DNA from: Dokdonella_A sp035545255
GTDB taxonomy: Bacteria > Pseudomonadota > Gammaproteobacteria > Xanthomonadales > Rhodanobacteraceae
Assembly: GCA_035545255.1 (NCBI GenBank)
Contig: DASZYR010000325.1
Coordinates: forward strand, 1-10,684
Direction of reading: 5' to 3'
Length of the DNA stretch: 10,684 nucleotides
Shown: in pieces, positions 1 to 6,799 of the stretch
Layout: each line of letters opens with the position of its first letter
How positions within the stretch are numbered: position 1 is the stretch's first letter
The notes under the pieces: model-generated
What the model saw: only the letters and a program-made list of their open reading frames with translations
Databases searched by the model: none
Told to the model about the DNA's origin: nothing
Position numbers and translations under genes: made by a program

Positions 1-184
<184 letters not shown>

Positions 185-250
185 GGTCCCGCGGTCGCTC
201 CGGTTGAGGGTTGCCGCATCGGCCCGAAGACGCGATCCGTTTCCGCATCG

Positions 251-928
251 ATGCACCGCATGGCTGTCGACGATTTCATTTCCACTCCGGCTGCACTGCC
301 ACGACTGGGCGACGAAGAGATTCATCTGTGGCGGCTGGCACTCGGAGAGTCTGCAAACTTTCGTGACGTCTCGTCCGCTGCGCGATGCCTGCTCGATCAC
401 CTGCTCGCTCACTATGGCGGCCTCGCGTCCGCTCCGGAGATCGAGCGCGGCGAGCACGGCAAACCCTTCGCGCCTTCGCTGCCCGGTATCGATTTCAATC
501 TGAGCCACGCGCGCGATCACGTGCTGATCGCGGTTGCGCGCGCGCAACCGCTCGGTGTCGACATCGAGCACATCGATCGCAAGACCGACGTCGACGGCCT
601 GGCCCGGCGCTTCTTTGCCGCGAGCGAGGCCGAAGCGCTCCGCGGGCTGCCAGAAGCGCAGCGCCTCGAGGCATTCGTGCGGCTCTGGACCTGCAAGGAG
701 GCCGTGCTGAAAGCGCTCGGCGAAGGCCTCGCCTTCGGACTCGATCGCGTCGCCTTCGCGCTCGACGGCGCCGGGGTGCCGACTGGGCTCTCCGCGCTCG
801 CGGCCGAAGCGGGCGATTCCGATGCCTGGCAGCTCGCGCTGCTGGAGCCCGCTCCGGGATTTCTCGGCGCGCTGGCCTGGCGCGGCGGCCGGCGCGCGAT
901 CCGCGCATTCGTCGCGGCGGACGCCTGA
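251..928 (+). CDS. 4'-phosphopantetheinyl transferase, Sfp/Gsp type
   Basis: The 225-residue product has the layout of Sfp-type transferases, which move the 4'-phosphopantetheine arm of CoA onto a serine of acyl- or peptidyl-carrier proteins in the cytoplasm. Visible motifs, in order, are GKP (70-72, CoA-binding side), FNLSH (82-86), GVDIE (102-106; D104 and E106 should bind Mg2+), RFFAASE (120-126) and WTCKEAVLKALGEGL (146-160; E150 is the third metal ligand and K154 the conserved lysine). All catalytic positions are intact and the length is normal for the family. Two in-frame ATGs lie at 251 and 260 and neither has a strong ribosome site, so the start could be three codons later. No NRPS, PKS or carrier protein is in view, so the partner is unknown. 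It may be the general housekeeping enzyme or serve a remote cluster. Confidence 0.92.
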   Translation: MHRMAVDDFISTPAALPRLGDEEIHLWRLALGESANFRDVSSAARCLLDHLLAHYGGLASAPEIERGEHGKPFAPSLPGIDFNLSHARDHVLIAVARAQPLGVDIEHIDRKTDVDGLARRFFAASEAEALRGLPEAQRLEAFVRLWTCKEAVLKALGEGLAFGLDRVAFALDGAGVPTGLSALAAEAGDSDAWQLALLEPAPGFLGALAWRGGRRAIRAFVAADA

Positions 929-934
929 CGCCAA

Positions 935-966
935 AACCGGACCGCTGGTCGGGTTCTTCGGCTTTT
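935..966 (+). terminator. Possible weak terminator after the phosphopantetheinyl transferase gene
   Basis: Seven bases after the stop codon, AACCGGACC (935-943) pairs with GGTCGGGTT (947-955) around a GCT loop, giving two 4-bp blocks split by one G-G mismatch. The following tract, CTTCGGCTTTT (956-966), is T-rich but interrupted. It may act as a weak intrinsic terminator. The rest of this 131-bp gap (to 1059) shows nothing I can name, although a promoter for the next gene should lie there. Confidence 0.35.
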
Positions 967-1059
967 GTGAACCGGCGCAAATTCCGCGTCACGCCACCGG
1001 GCTAGCTTGGCCCGAAACCCTGTCTGAACGAGGCTGCCGCTGCGCCGCGGTATCGCCCT

Positions 1060-2721
1060 ATGTGGAAGTCGCTTCGCCTCGGAGCCCTCGTCGCGCTCGC
1101 CGCGCTCTGCGCGCTCAAGCTGGCGCAGCACGTAGCCGCGAAGGCCTCGGTCGAGCGGCTCGCGGCCGCGCTTGCTCCCTCGATGCGGCTTTCCTACGAC
1201 GGCGTCGGCGGTGCGCTCGACGGGCGCGTCGTGCTCGATGCGCCGCGGCTCGAAGTGCGAGCCGGAACCGCGCGCGGGGCGGTCCTGCGTGCGACCCGGG
1301 CGACGATCGCTCCGAACGGCATGTTCTGGCTGCTGCGGCGCGCAATCGCCGGCGAAACCGGCGTTCCGGCGAGCCTCGACGTTCATCTCGAAGGCGCGTC
1401 GCTCGCGCAGGAAGCGCTGGAGCGTTACGCACTCGAGGGATGGTTCGGGCCGACGAGCCTCGTGCCTTTCGAGAGCCTCGGTTGCGATCCCGTCGTGACG
1501 TTTTCGCCGCGCGACTACGCGCGCATGGGCGTCGCGACGCGGCCGCGCGAGGACGATCTTCGCTACAGCTACGACGCCGTGACACACGAGCTGCGCACCG
1601 ATCTCGTCTCGACGGCGCCACCGTTTTCGACGATCACGGCGCATCTCGATCTCTCCGGTTTCGAGCCGAGCGCCTGGATCGGCGACGGGCGCGCCGCACG
1701 GGCAACGCGCATCGAGCAGTTCTCGCTGACCTATCTCGATGGCGGCTATCTCGCGCAACGCAACCGTTTCTGCGCGCAGCTGACCGGCACCGATGCGGCG
1801 GGTTACGCGACGCGCCATCTCGCGGCCGTCGAGGCGTTCCTCGAAGCGCGCGGCGTCACGCCTGGCGACGACGTCGCAGCGCTTTACCGAAAGCTCGTCG
1901 CCGAGGGCGGCAGCGCGGAGCTTTCGAGCCTGCCCGAAACGACGTTCGCCCCGGCGGATTTTGCCTCGTACGCACCGGACGATCTGCTGCGGCAATTGAA
2001 CGTGACGCTGCGCCGCAATACGGCCCAGCCGATCCTGCTGCGTCTCGGCTTCGCGGCACCGCCGGCCGAAGCCGCGACACCGGAGACCGAGGCGATCGCC
2101 GCCGCAACCGATGACATCGCGCCCGCGGACGTCGCCGCCGCGCCTTCGCCCGATGCAACGCTCCGCCTTGCCGAGCTTCCGCCGGCGCCAGAGCCCGAGC
2201 CCGCGCCTTCCGCGAGCGAAAGCCTGCCGCTGATGTCGGTCGCGAACGCGGCGGCGCTGCCGCCCGCCGAGATTCCTCCGCCCGCGCCGCAGCCGGCGCC
2301 TCCGGAAGACATCGTCGCGATCGCGACACCGGCTCCGGACGCGGCGGCCTGGAGCGGCGCCGTCTCCGAGCATCCGGCGATCGACCCGCGCGAGGCGACG
2401 GGTCCGATTCCGGCCAGCGCGCCGCCGCCGCCGCCCGGCACGTCGGCGGCCCTCGTCTGGCGAGCGCCGACGATCGAACGCCTGGCGGAAAGGGCTCCGG
2501 AGGTTTCGGGTTACGTCTCGGTGCCGGTCGCGGCGCTCGCGGGGTATCGCGGCGAGCGGGTGCGTCTCGTGACCGCCGGCGGAAAATCCATCGAGGGTCG
2601 CGTGCAGGGACTCGACGGCGCCGACGTGCTGCTGCGCATCGTCCGTGACGGCGGCAGCGCCGAGATGCGGATTCCGCAAGCGGGGATTCGCGACGCGCGC
2701 GTGCGTCGCGCTTCGCGCTGA
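1060..2721 (+). CDS. Uncharacterised membrane-anchored periplasmic protein, Pro/Ala-rich
   Basis: I do not recognise this 553-residue protein. It opens with a basic residue pair and one hydrophobic segment (about 5-22) without a convincing signal-peptidase site, so an inner-membrane anchor with a periplasmic body is likely. Residues 29-70 (SVERLAAALAPSMRLSYDGVGGALDG...) resemble the opening repeats of AsmA/TamB-like envelope proteins, but only loosely. Residues 130-330 form a mixed globular region with two cysteines (C142, C238). Residues 331-460 are a low-complexity linker rich in Ala, Pro and Glu. The last ~65 residues (484-549: RGERVRLVTAGGKSIEGRVQGLDGADVLLR...) have the strand pattern of a small Sm/SH3-like barrel. 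The start ATG has no good ribosome site, and the frame is open over its whole length with normal local codon use. Antisense frames as long as 802 codons overlap it but are composition artefacts. Function unknown. Confidence 0.8.
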   Translation: MWKSLRLGALVALAALCALKLAQHVAAKASVERLAAALAPSMRLSYDGVGGALDGRVVLDAPRLEVRAGTARGAVLRATRATIAPNGMFWLLRRAIAGETGVPASLDVHLEGASLAQEALERYALEGWFGPTSLVPFESLGCDPVVTFSPRDYARMGVATRPREDDLRYSYDAVTHELRTDLVSTAPPFSTITAHLDLSGFEPSAWIGDGRAARATRIEQFSLTYLDGGYLAQRNRFCAQLTGTDAAGYATRHLAAVEAFLEARGVTPGDDVAALYRKLVAEGGSAELSSLPETTFAPADFASYAPDDLLRQLNVTLRRNTAQPILLRLGFAAPPAEAATPETEAIAAATDDIAPADVAAAPSPDATLRLAELPPAPEPEPAPSASESLPLMSVANAAALPPAEIPPPAPQPAPPEDIVAIATPAPDAAAWSGAVSEHPAIDPREATGPIPASAPPPPPGTSAALVWRAPTIERLAERAPEVSGYVSVPVAALAGYRGERVRLVTAGGKSIEGRVQGLDGADVLLRIVRDGGSAEMRIPQAGIRDARVRRASR

Positions 2722-2724
2722 CCG

Positions 2725-2760
2725 GCGCCCGCGTCGGGGGCTGCATTCAGGCCCGGGCGC
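2725..2760. other. Inverted repeat in the gap before the sigma factor gene
   Basis: GCGCCCG (2725-2731) and CGGGCGC (2754-2760) are perfectly complementary, with an inner short hairpin around CTG-CATT-CAG (2741-2750). There is no U-tract, so this is not a standard intrinsic terminator. It lies right after the stop of the upstream gene in a 115-bp gap that should also hold the sigma-factor promoter. In DNA this GC-rich a 7-bp match is only mild evidence. Confidence 0.25.
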
Positions 2761-2825
2761 GCATACGCTTGGAGGAGGCGCCCGGAACCGCGGCTTCTGC
2801 GACGGTCCGGCGCGCTCGACCGTCC

Positions 2826-2830
2826 AGAGG
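2826..2830 (+). promoter_or_regulatory. Ribosome binding site that fixes the GTG start of the sigma factor
   Basis: AGAGG lies six bases before GTG 2837. The frame is open back to 2645, but that upstream extension overlaps the previous gene and encodes an arginine-rich, non-conserved sequence. This site and the homology both place the start at 2837. Confidence 0.65.
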
Positions 2831-2836
2831 TGCGAC

Positions 2837-3436
2837 GTGACGAGCCAGACGCCCCCGCATGCGAGATCCGGCTTCGGCCAGGACCTCGACCGCATCACGC
2901 TCGAGCGAGCGCGCCGCGGCGACATGGACGCGTGCGCGGCGATCTATCGCCGGTTCGGCACCGCGTGCTTCAACCTCGCGCTCAGGATCCTCGGCGAACG
3001 CGCAGCGGCCGAGGACGTCGTGCAGGAGGTGTTCCTGAAGATGATCAACACGCTGCCCGGCTTTCGTGGCGACGCGCCGTTCGGCGTCTGGCTGAAGCGC
3101 ATGACCGCGAACGCGACGATCGACGCGCTCCGCGCGGGCCAGCGCTTCGCGGACGAGGATCCCGAAGCGCTGTTCGCGACGATGGCGAGCCGCTCGATCG
3201 ACGCCGATGCGCGCGTCGATGCGTTCTCGCTCCTGATGCAGCTGCCGCCGCGGGCGCGCGCCGTGCTCGTGCTGCACGAGCTCGAAGGGTACACGCACAA
3301 GGAGCTCTCCGAGCTGTTCGGGCAAAGCGAGAGCTATTCGAAATCGATCCTCGCCCGCGCGCTGCGCAAGCTCGGCGGCGCCGACGAGCCGGTCAGGCAT
3401 GAAGGAGGAATCGCCGCATGCGCAGGCAGTCTCTGA
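2837..3436 (+). CDS. RNA polymerase sigma factor, sigma-70 family, ECF subfamily
   Basis: The 199-residue protein has the two-domain ECF layout and binds core RNA polymerase to direct it to a stress or envelope regulon. Region 2 spans about residues 18-95: LERARRGDMDACAAIYRRFG, then ERAAAEDVVQEVFLKM (the core-binding and -10 motifs), then FGVWLKRMTANATIDALR. Region 4 spans about 134-185: LPPRARAVLVLHELEGYTHKELSELFGQSES with a helix-turn-helix, then SKSILARALRKL. A short acidic linker separates them and no extra domain is present. The GTG start is preferred over upstream codons because of AGAGG at 2826-2830. The last 19 bp overlap the next gene, which argues for translational coupling with it, as is usual for sigma/anti-sigma pairs. 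The -35/-10 specificity cannot be read from the protein. Confidence 0.93.
   Translation: MTSQTPPHARSGFGQDLDRITLERARRGDMDACAAIYRRFGTACFNLALRILGERAAAEDVVQEVFLKMINTLPGFRGDAPFGVWLKRMTANATIDALRAGQRFADEDPEALFATMASRSIDADARVDAFSLLMQLPPRARAVLVLHELEGYTHKELSELFGQSESYSKSILARALRKLGGADEPVRHEGGIAACAGSL
3402..3408 (+). promoter_or_regulatory. Strong ribosome binding site inside the sigma factor gene
   Basis: AAGGAGG lies nine bases before ATG 3418, within the last codons of the sigma gene. It is close to a perfect Shine-Dalgarno sequence and the best in the window. It decides ATG 3418 over the out-of-frame ATG at 3399 and suggests that the product is made in generous supply relative to the sigma factor, which starts from a GTG with a weaker site. 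Confidence 0.85.
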
Positions 3437-3876
3437 ACGAGGCGCACGCGCCGCATCCGCTGCTGCTCGATCTGCCGGTGTTCGAGCCGGACGCGACGTT
3501 GTGGCCGCGCATTGTCGCGGCGCGCGCGGCCGCCGGAGCGCCGAAGCGGCAGCGGGTTTCGTGGCTCATCGGTGCCGCGGCGGCCGCGGCCGTCTTCGCG
3601 ACGCTGCTCGCGGTCATGCCGCACGCGCCGACCGAGTCTCCTCTGGCCGAAAGCCAGCGCGAATCGCAGTCGCTCGAGCGCGAGTGGCATGCGCTGTCGC
3701 CGGCGACGGCGCAGCCGGCCGGACTCACGCGCCTGCACGTGATCGATGCGAACCTGCAATCCGCCTACGACCGCGGCGCCGAAGCGGACGAGCTCGGCCC
3801 CCTGTGGAAGCAGCGCAACGACGCGCTGCGCGGACTGATCCTCGCGGCGCGCGCCGATGCGGTGACGCGAATCTGA
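3418..3876 (+). CDS. Single-span membrane protein, probable anti-sigma factor
   Basis: The 152-residue protein is read as the partner of the sigma factor just upstream, whose end it overlaps by 19 bp. Visible parts are a cytoplasmic amino end of ~48 residues containing DLPVFEPDATLWPRIVAAR (18-36), one hydrophobic span (about 49-67), and a periplasmic tail of ~85 residues that ends LHVIDANLQSAYDRGA...LGPLWKQRNDALRGLI. That tail, with its regular leucines and the LWxxR motif, resembles the helical periplasmic part of small anti-sigma-like proteins that I recall next to ECF genes in Xanthomonadaceae. There is no cysteine at all, so it is not a zinc-binding (ZAS) anti-sigma factor. Its role as sigma inhibitor is inferred from position, topology and this resemblance. 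The segment that grips the sigma factor would be the first ~48 residues. Confidence 0.75.
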   Translation: MRRQSLNEAHAPHPLLLDLPVFEPDATLWPRIVAARAAAGAPKRQRVSWLIGAAAAAAVFATLLAVMPHAPTESPLAESQRESQSLEREWHALSPATAQPAGLTRLHVIDANLQSAYDRGAEADELGPLWKQRNDALRGLILAARADAVTRI

Positions 3877-3894
3877 AGGGCCGGACCGTCCGAC

Positions 3895-3920
3895 GAAACG
3901 TTCGCACGCACTTCGACGTC
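3895..3920 (+). promoter_or_regulatory. Possible ECF-type promoter before the PDZ gene
   Basis: GAAAC (3895-3899) is followed after 17 bases by CGTC (3917-3920). This looks like the general ECF pattern (for example TGAAAC-N16-CGTA for B. subtilis SigW). A start about 7-10 bases downstream would leave a short leader before ATG 3956. A similar but differently spaced pair, GGAAC (2784-2788) and GGTC (2804-2807), lies before the sigma gene. Suggestive only. Confidence 0.25.
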
Positions 3921-3955
3921 TTGTGAAACATGGATACGCTGAATCGGAGATGGCA

Positions 3956-4972
3956 ATGAAAGAACGAACTTTCCTGCGTCGAACGCTGTTCGCGCTGATC
4001 GCGGCAAGCATCATCGCGGCCGCGGGCTCGGCGCTGGCAGCCGGCGAGGAGCAGGCGATCGCGAACGCTTCGGCGGCGACGGCTCATTCGGGCGCTGCTG
4101 CCGGCCTCACGGTCGAGCAGCGCGTGCGCGAGGAGCTCAGCGTCGTCATGATGGATCTCATCCAGAGCGGCGCCTTCGGCAGCACGGCGCCGCAGCAGAT
4201 CGCGCTCGACGTCGACGCGCCGGCGAAGAAGGTCAGCAATCTCGGCCTGCTCGTCGACAGCAAGCACGGCGGCGGCGATGGCCTGCACGTGCTGGCCGTG
4301 ACACCGGGCGGCAACGCCGAGCGCATGGGACTTCGCGCCGGCGACGTGCTGGTCGCATTGAACGGCACCTCGCTCGCGACGAGCGACGGCGCGGCGGTCC
4401 TGCGGCGCACGGTCGATACGTTGCCCGAAGGCGGAAAACTCGCTTTCGATCTGCGCCGCGACGGCCGCGCCGAGACGGTCGGCGGCACTTCGGCCAGCAT
4501 GTATCTGCCGGCGATGCATCTCAGCATCGGCGAAGGCTCGGCGCTCGCCTCGAACGGCGCGGCCGGCTCCGCTGCGGCACCCGGCGCGACGGATGCGGCG
4601 GGCGCCGTGGAAGGCTGCGGCCGCATCAGCGATTTCGACGTGGCGCCGCGAGGAAAAGGCCTGCACGGCGCGAAGATCATCACCATCGACGACAAATCGC
4701 CGGGTCCGAGCGGTGCGAAGGCCTATCGCGTCGATGCCGGCCGGCACGTCCTCAAGATCGGCGAGAAGATCGAGAGCCGCTATCTCTCCTTCAACGATCG
4801 CCAGCGCAACGCGCGGATCGGCGGCGGTTACAAGACGCTGACGGTGGAAGTCGCACCGGACACGACGTATCTCGTTGCCGCGCGCCTCAACGAGGATCAG
4901 CGCGACAATCCCGCCAACGGCGCCTACTGGGATCCGGTCGTCTACCAGGAATCGCCCGAGGCGTGCCGCTGA
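3956..4972 (+). CDS. Exported PDZ-domain protein of the sigma/anti-sigma unit
   Basis: The 338-residue product begins with a signal peptide (KERTFLRR, hydrophobic 11-23, AxA cleavage near 26-29), so it acts in the periplasm or beyond. A PDZ domain covers about 95-175: LGLLV carboxylate-binding loop (96-100), VLAVTPGGNAERMGLRAGDVLVALNG (112-137), then LRRDGRAETV. An Ala/Gly linker (195-218) leads to a C-terminal domain (219-338) with strands such as AYRVDAGRHVLKIGE, reminiscent of PEGA-like sandwiches. It is bounded by the only two cysteines of the mature protein, C221 and C337, which could form a disulfide. No protease domain is present, so it is not DegS, DegP or RseP. ATG 3956 is chosen over GTG 3923 and ATG 3950 because GGAG (3946-3949) lies six bases before it. 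The gene follows the anti-sigma candidate by 79 bp and may be its target or its sensor. Confidence 0.83.
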   Translation: MKERTFLRRTLFALIAASIIAAAGSALAAGEEQAIANASAATAHSGAAAGLTVEQRVREELSVVMMDLIQSGAFGSTAPQQIALDVDAPAKKVSNLGLLVDSKHGGGDGLHVLAVTPGGNAERMGLRAGDVLVALNGTSLATSDGAAVLRRTVDTLPEGGKLAFDLRRDGRAETVGGTSASMYLPAMHLSIGEGSALASNGAAGSAAAPGATDAAGAVEGCGRISDFDVAPRGKGLHGAKIITIDDKSPGPSGAKAYRVDAGRHVLKIGEKIESRYLSFNDRQRNARIGGGYKTLTVEVAPDTTYLVAARLNEDQRDNPANGAYWDPVVYQESPEACR

Positions 4973-4980
4973 AACCGGTT

Positions 4981-5010
4981 GCGGCGTGACCGCCGACGAG
5001 GTCACGCCGC
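4981..5010 (+). terminator. Perfect 11-bp hairpin after the PDZ gene
   Basis: GCGGCGTGACC (4981-4991) and GGTCACGCCGC (5000-5010) are perfect reverse complements around an 8-base loop, eight bases after the stop codon. The position and strength fit a terminator or 3'-end stabiliser for the sigma/anti-sigma/PDZ transcript. No U-run follows, so it is not a textbook intrinsic terminator. A protein-binding palindrome controlling the downstream gene is an alternative. Confidence 0.55.
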
Positions 5011-5019
5011 TGACGCACC

Positions 5020-5038
5020 GCGCAGGCTAAGCTTGCGC
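5020..5038 (+). promoter_or_regulatory. Stem-loop against the start codon of the serine hydrolase gene
   Basis: GCGCAGGC (5020-5027) pairs with GCTTGCGC (5031-5038), seven Watson-Crick pairs and one G-U wobble, around a TAA loop. The stem ends two bases before ATG 5041 and fills the place where a Shine-Dalgarno site should be. No recognisable site is present. It may restrain translation. Whether it forms in vivo is unknown. Confidence 0.4.
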
Positions 5039-5040
5039 GC

Positions 5041-6723
5041 ATGCGCGCGATCCGCTTCTTCCGTCTTTCCGTTGTCTGCGCGCTCGCATTCGCCGCACGC
5101 GTGCACGCGTTCGACCTGCCAGCCGATTTTCGCGCGGCGATCGAGCAGGGCATCGCGAACGGACGCTACCAGGGCATCGCCATCGGGTTCATCGATCGCG
5201 ACGAACGAGGCGAATGGACGTTCGGCGCGGCGGAGCCCGGCGGAGCGGCACCGACATCGGCCGATGCGTTCGAGCTCGGATCGACGACGCGGAGCTTCAC
5301 GGGCCTTCTGCTCGCCGACGCGATCGTCGCGCGCAAGGTCCGACTCGACGAGACGCTCGGCAAGATCTTCGCCGACATCCGATTCGCCGATCCGCGTCTC
5401 GCGGCGGCGACGGTCGCCGAGCTCGCGACGCATCGGGCCGGCTTGCCGACGATTGCGCCCAATCTTTTTCCGCGCAGCGTCGACGATCCGTACATCGCGT
5501 ACGACGATCGGGCGCTGCTCGGCTATCTCGCGCACGCGCGGCTCGAATCCGCGCCCGGCCGCTATCTCTACTCGGATCTCGGCGTTGCGCTGATCGGCGA
5601 GGTCGTCGCGCGTGCGACCGGAGCGGATTACCGCAACGCGCTCGCGAGGCGCGTGCTCGCGCCGCTGGCGATGACCCAGAGCGGTTTCGGCGCCGTGCCG
5701 CGGCTGCTCGACGGTTACCGCGACGGCATCGTCGTCCCGCACTGGCAGCACCAGGCGCTTGCGCCGGCGGCCGGCCTTCGCGCGACACTGACCGATCTCA
5801 TGAAATTCGCCGCGATCGAACTGCGGCCGGAGGCGAGCCCGCTGCGCGAAGCCATCCTGCTTGCGCGTGATCCGCGCGCGGCGGCCGGCGGAGGCGAGAC
5901 CGCGATCGCATGGCAGATCGTGCCGGTCGAGTCGGACGGGCAGAACTGGCCGCTGCTCTGGCAGGCCGGCATCACCGGCGGGTTCGCGAGCTTCGTGGGC
6001 CTTCGCACCGACAAGCAGCGTGCGGTGGTCATACTCGGCAACGCCGGCGTGGACGTCAGCCTGCTCGGACTCAGCTTGCTCGCCGGGCGGCCGGCGCCGT
6101 CCGCGCCGCCGAAGCTGTTGCCGATGGTCGCGCCGGCGACGCTCGCGTACGAGGGCTGGTACCGTTTCGATACCGGCGGCGATCTCGTCGTCCGCGCGAC
6201 GTCCGACGGGCTCGTCGCGCAAGTGACGGGTCTCCTGCCGCAGACGATGTCCGCTTACGATGACGATGCGTTCGAGCTCGCCGGCGGCATGTCGCAGCTG
6301 ACTTTCCAGCGCGAGCAGACGAAGATCGCCGGCGCGATCCTGCACCGGCACGGCTCGCACTATCACGCCGAGCGTCTCAGCGACGGCGCGCCGACGCTGA
6401 GGCGCAAGTCGAGCGCATCGAGTGCGGCCGATCTTGCGGCGTTCGCGGGCGATTACGCCTTGTCGCCCTCGATGCGCGCACGCGTCGTCGTCGCGACGCC
6501 GGGGCTGCGCGTGCAGCTGACCGGATCGGTGCCTTCGTTCGTGCAACTCTGCGCGGTCGACCGTTTCTGCGATGCGGATGGCACGCTCGAGGTCGCTTTC
6601 GAGCGCGACGCGAAGCGCAAGGTCAGCGGGCTCGACTGGCGGCAGGGCGTATTCGAGGCGCGTGCGCCGCGGGATGATTGGGCGGCCGAAGAACACGAAA
6701 ACCGCGAGCAGGATCGCAGATGA
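5041..6723 (+). CDS. Secreted serine-hydrolase-like protein (beta-lactamase/class C, S12 fold) with altered catalytic motifs
   Basis: The 560-residue protein starts with a signal peptide (RAIRFFR, hydrophobic core, cleavage near VHA-F24). Residues 30-350 follow the beta-lactamase/PBP4/esterase EstB fold: FELGSTTRSFTGLLLADAI (77-95), then VAELATHRAGLP, YSD (177-179), and WQAGITGGFASFVG (307-320). The nucleophile serine is S81, but the usual SxxK lysine is arginine (R84, codon CGG). YSN is YSD, a common variant. The HxG/KTG motif reads QAG (308-310). Catalysis is therefore uncertain. Two later stretches, LAYEGWYRFDTGGDLVVRA and LAAFAGDYALSPSMRARVVV, look like repeats of the small beta-barrel domain (DUF3471-like) often attached to such proteins. 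The substrate is unknown: peptide, ester and cell-wall roles are all possible, and nothing points to antibiotic resistance. Stem-loops at 4981-5010 and 5020-5038 precede the gene. pdxJ follows after 76 bp. Confidence 0.85.
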   Translation: MRAIRFFRLSVVCALAFAARVHAFDLPADFRAAIEQGIANGRYQGIAIGFIDRDERGEWTFGAAEPGGAAPTSADAFELGSTTRSFTGLLLADAIVARKVRLDETLGKIFADIRFADPRLAAATVAELATHRAGLPTIAPNLFPRSVDDPYIAYDDRALLGYLAHARLESAPGRYLYSDLGVALIGEVVARATGADYRNALARRVLAPLAMTQSGFGAVPRLLDGYRDGIVVPHWQHQALAPAAGLRATLTDLMKFAAIELRPEASPLREAILLARDPRAAAGGGETAIAWQIVPVESDGQNWPLLWQAGITGGFASFVGLRTDKQRAVVILGNAGVDVSLLGLSLLAGRPAPSAPPKLLPMVAPATLAYEGWYRFDTGGDLVVRATSDGLVAQVTGLLPQTMSAYDDDAFELAGGMSQLTFQREQTKIAGAILHRHGSHYHAERLSDGAPTLRRKSSASSAADLAAFAGDYALSPSMRARVVVATPGLRVQLTGSVPSFVQLCAVDRFCDADGTLEVAFERDAKRKVSGLDWRQGVFEARAPRDDWAAEEHENREQDRR

Positions 6724-6729
6724 CGGCCG

Positions 6730-6779
6730 TCGCGATCCCGGATTTGCGATTCGCGATCGGCGCCGCGCCCGTCGCGATC
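6730..6779 (+). repeat. Three TCGCGATC repeats at exact 21-bp spacing
   Basis: TCGCGATC occurs at 6730-6737, 6751-6758 and 6772-6779, each 21 bp from the last, about two turns of B-DNA, so all three lie on the same helix face. They fill the 76-bp gap between the serine hydrolase and pdxJ and end five bases before the pdxJ ribosome site. The core TCGCGA is palindromic. GCGATC words are frequent in this DNA, so the exact spacing is the only notable part. Confidence 0.45.
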
Positions 6780-6784
6780 GAATC

Positions 6785-6790
6785 GAGGAG
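6785..6790 (+). promoter_or_regulatory. pdxJ: Ribosome binding site that fixes the GTG start of pdxJ
   Basis: GAGGAG lies nine bases before GTG 6800. The frame is open back to 6572 inside the upstream gene, but the conserved PdxJ amino end (LSVNVNKIA) begins at the third codon after this GTG, so 6800 is the natural start. Confidence 0.8.
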
Positions 6791-6799
6791 TCTCGCAAC

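Noticed and set aside
2645..2836. Upstream extension of the sigma factor to an ATG at 2645
   Set aside because: It would overlap the preceding gene by 77 bp and adds non-conserved Arg-rich sequence; GTG 2837 has a good ribosome site.
517..2925. An 802-codon open frame on the minus strand
   Set aside because: It lies antisense to the transferase and the 553-residue protein, is very rich in arginine and shows no motif. Long antisense frames are expected in DNA this GC-rich.
3923..3955. GTG 3923 or ATG 3950 as start of the PDZ protein
   Set aside because: They would place extra polar residues before the signal peptide; GGAG is best placed for ATG 3956.
3725..5005. A 426-codon minus-strand frame opposite the PDZ gene
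   Set aside because: Shadow frame without domains; the plus-strand signal peptide and PDZ motif are convincing.
5041..6723. An antibiotic-resistance beta-lactamase
   Set aside because: The fold matches, but the SxxK lysine and third motif are changed, the protein is much longer than AmpC and no ampR-type regulator is adjacent.
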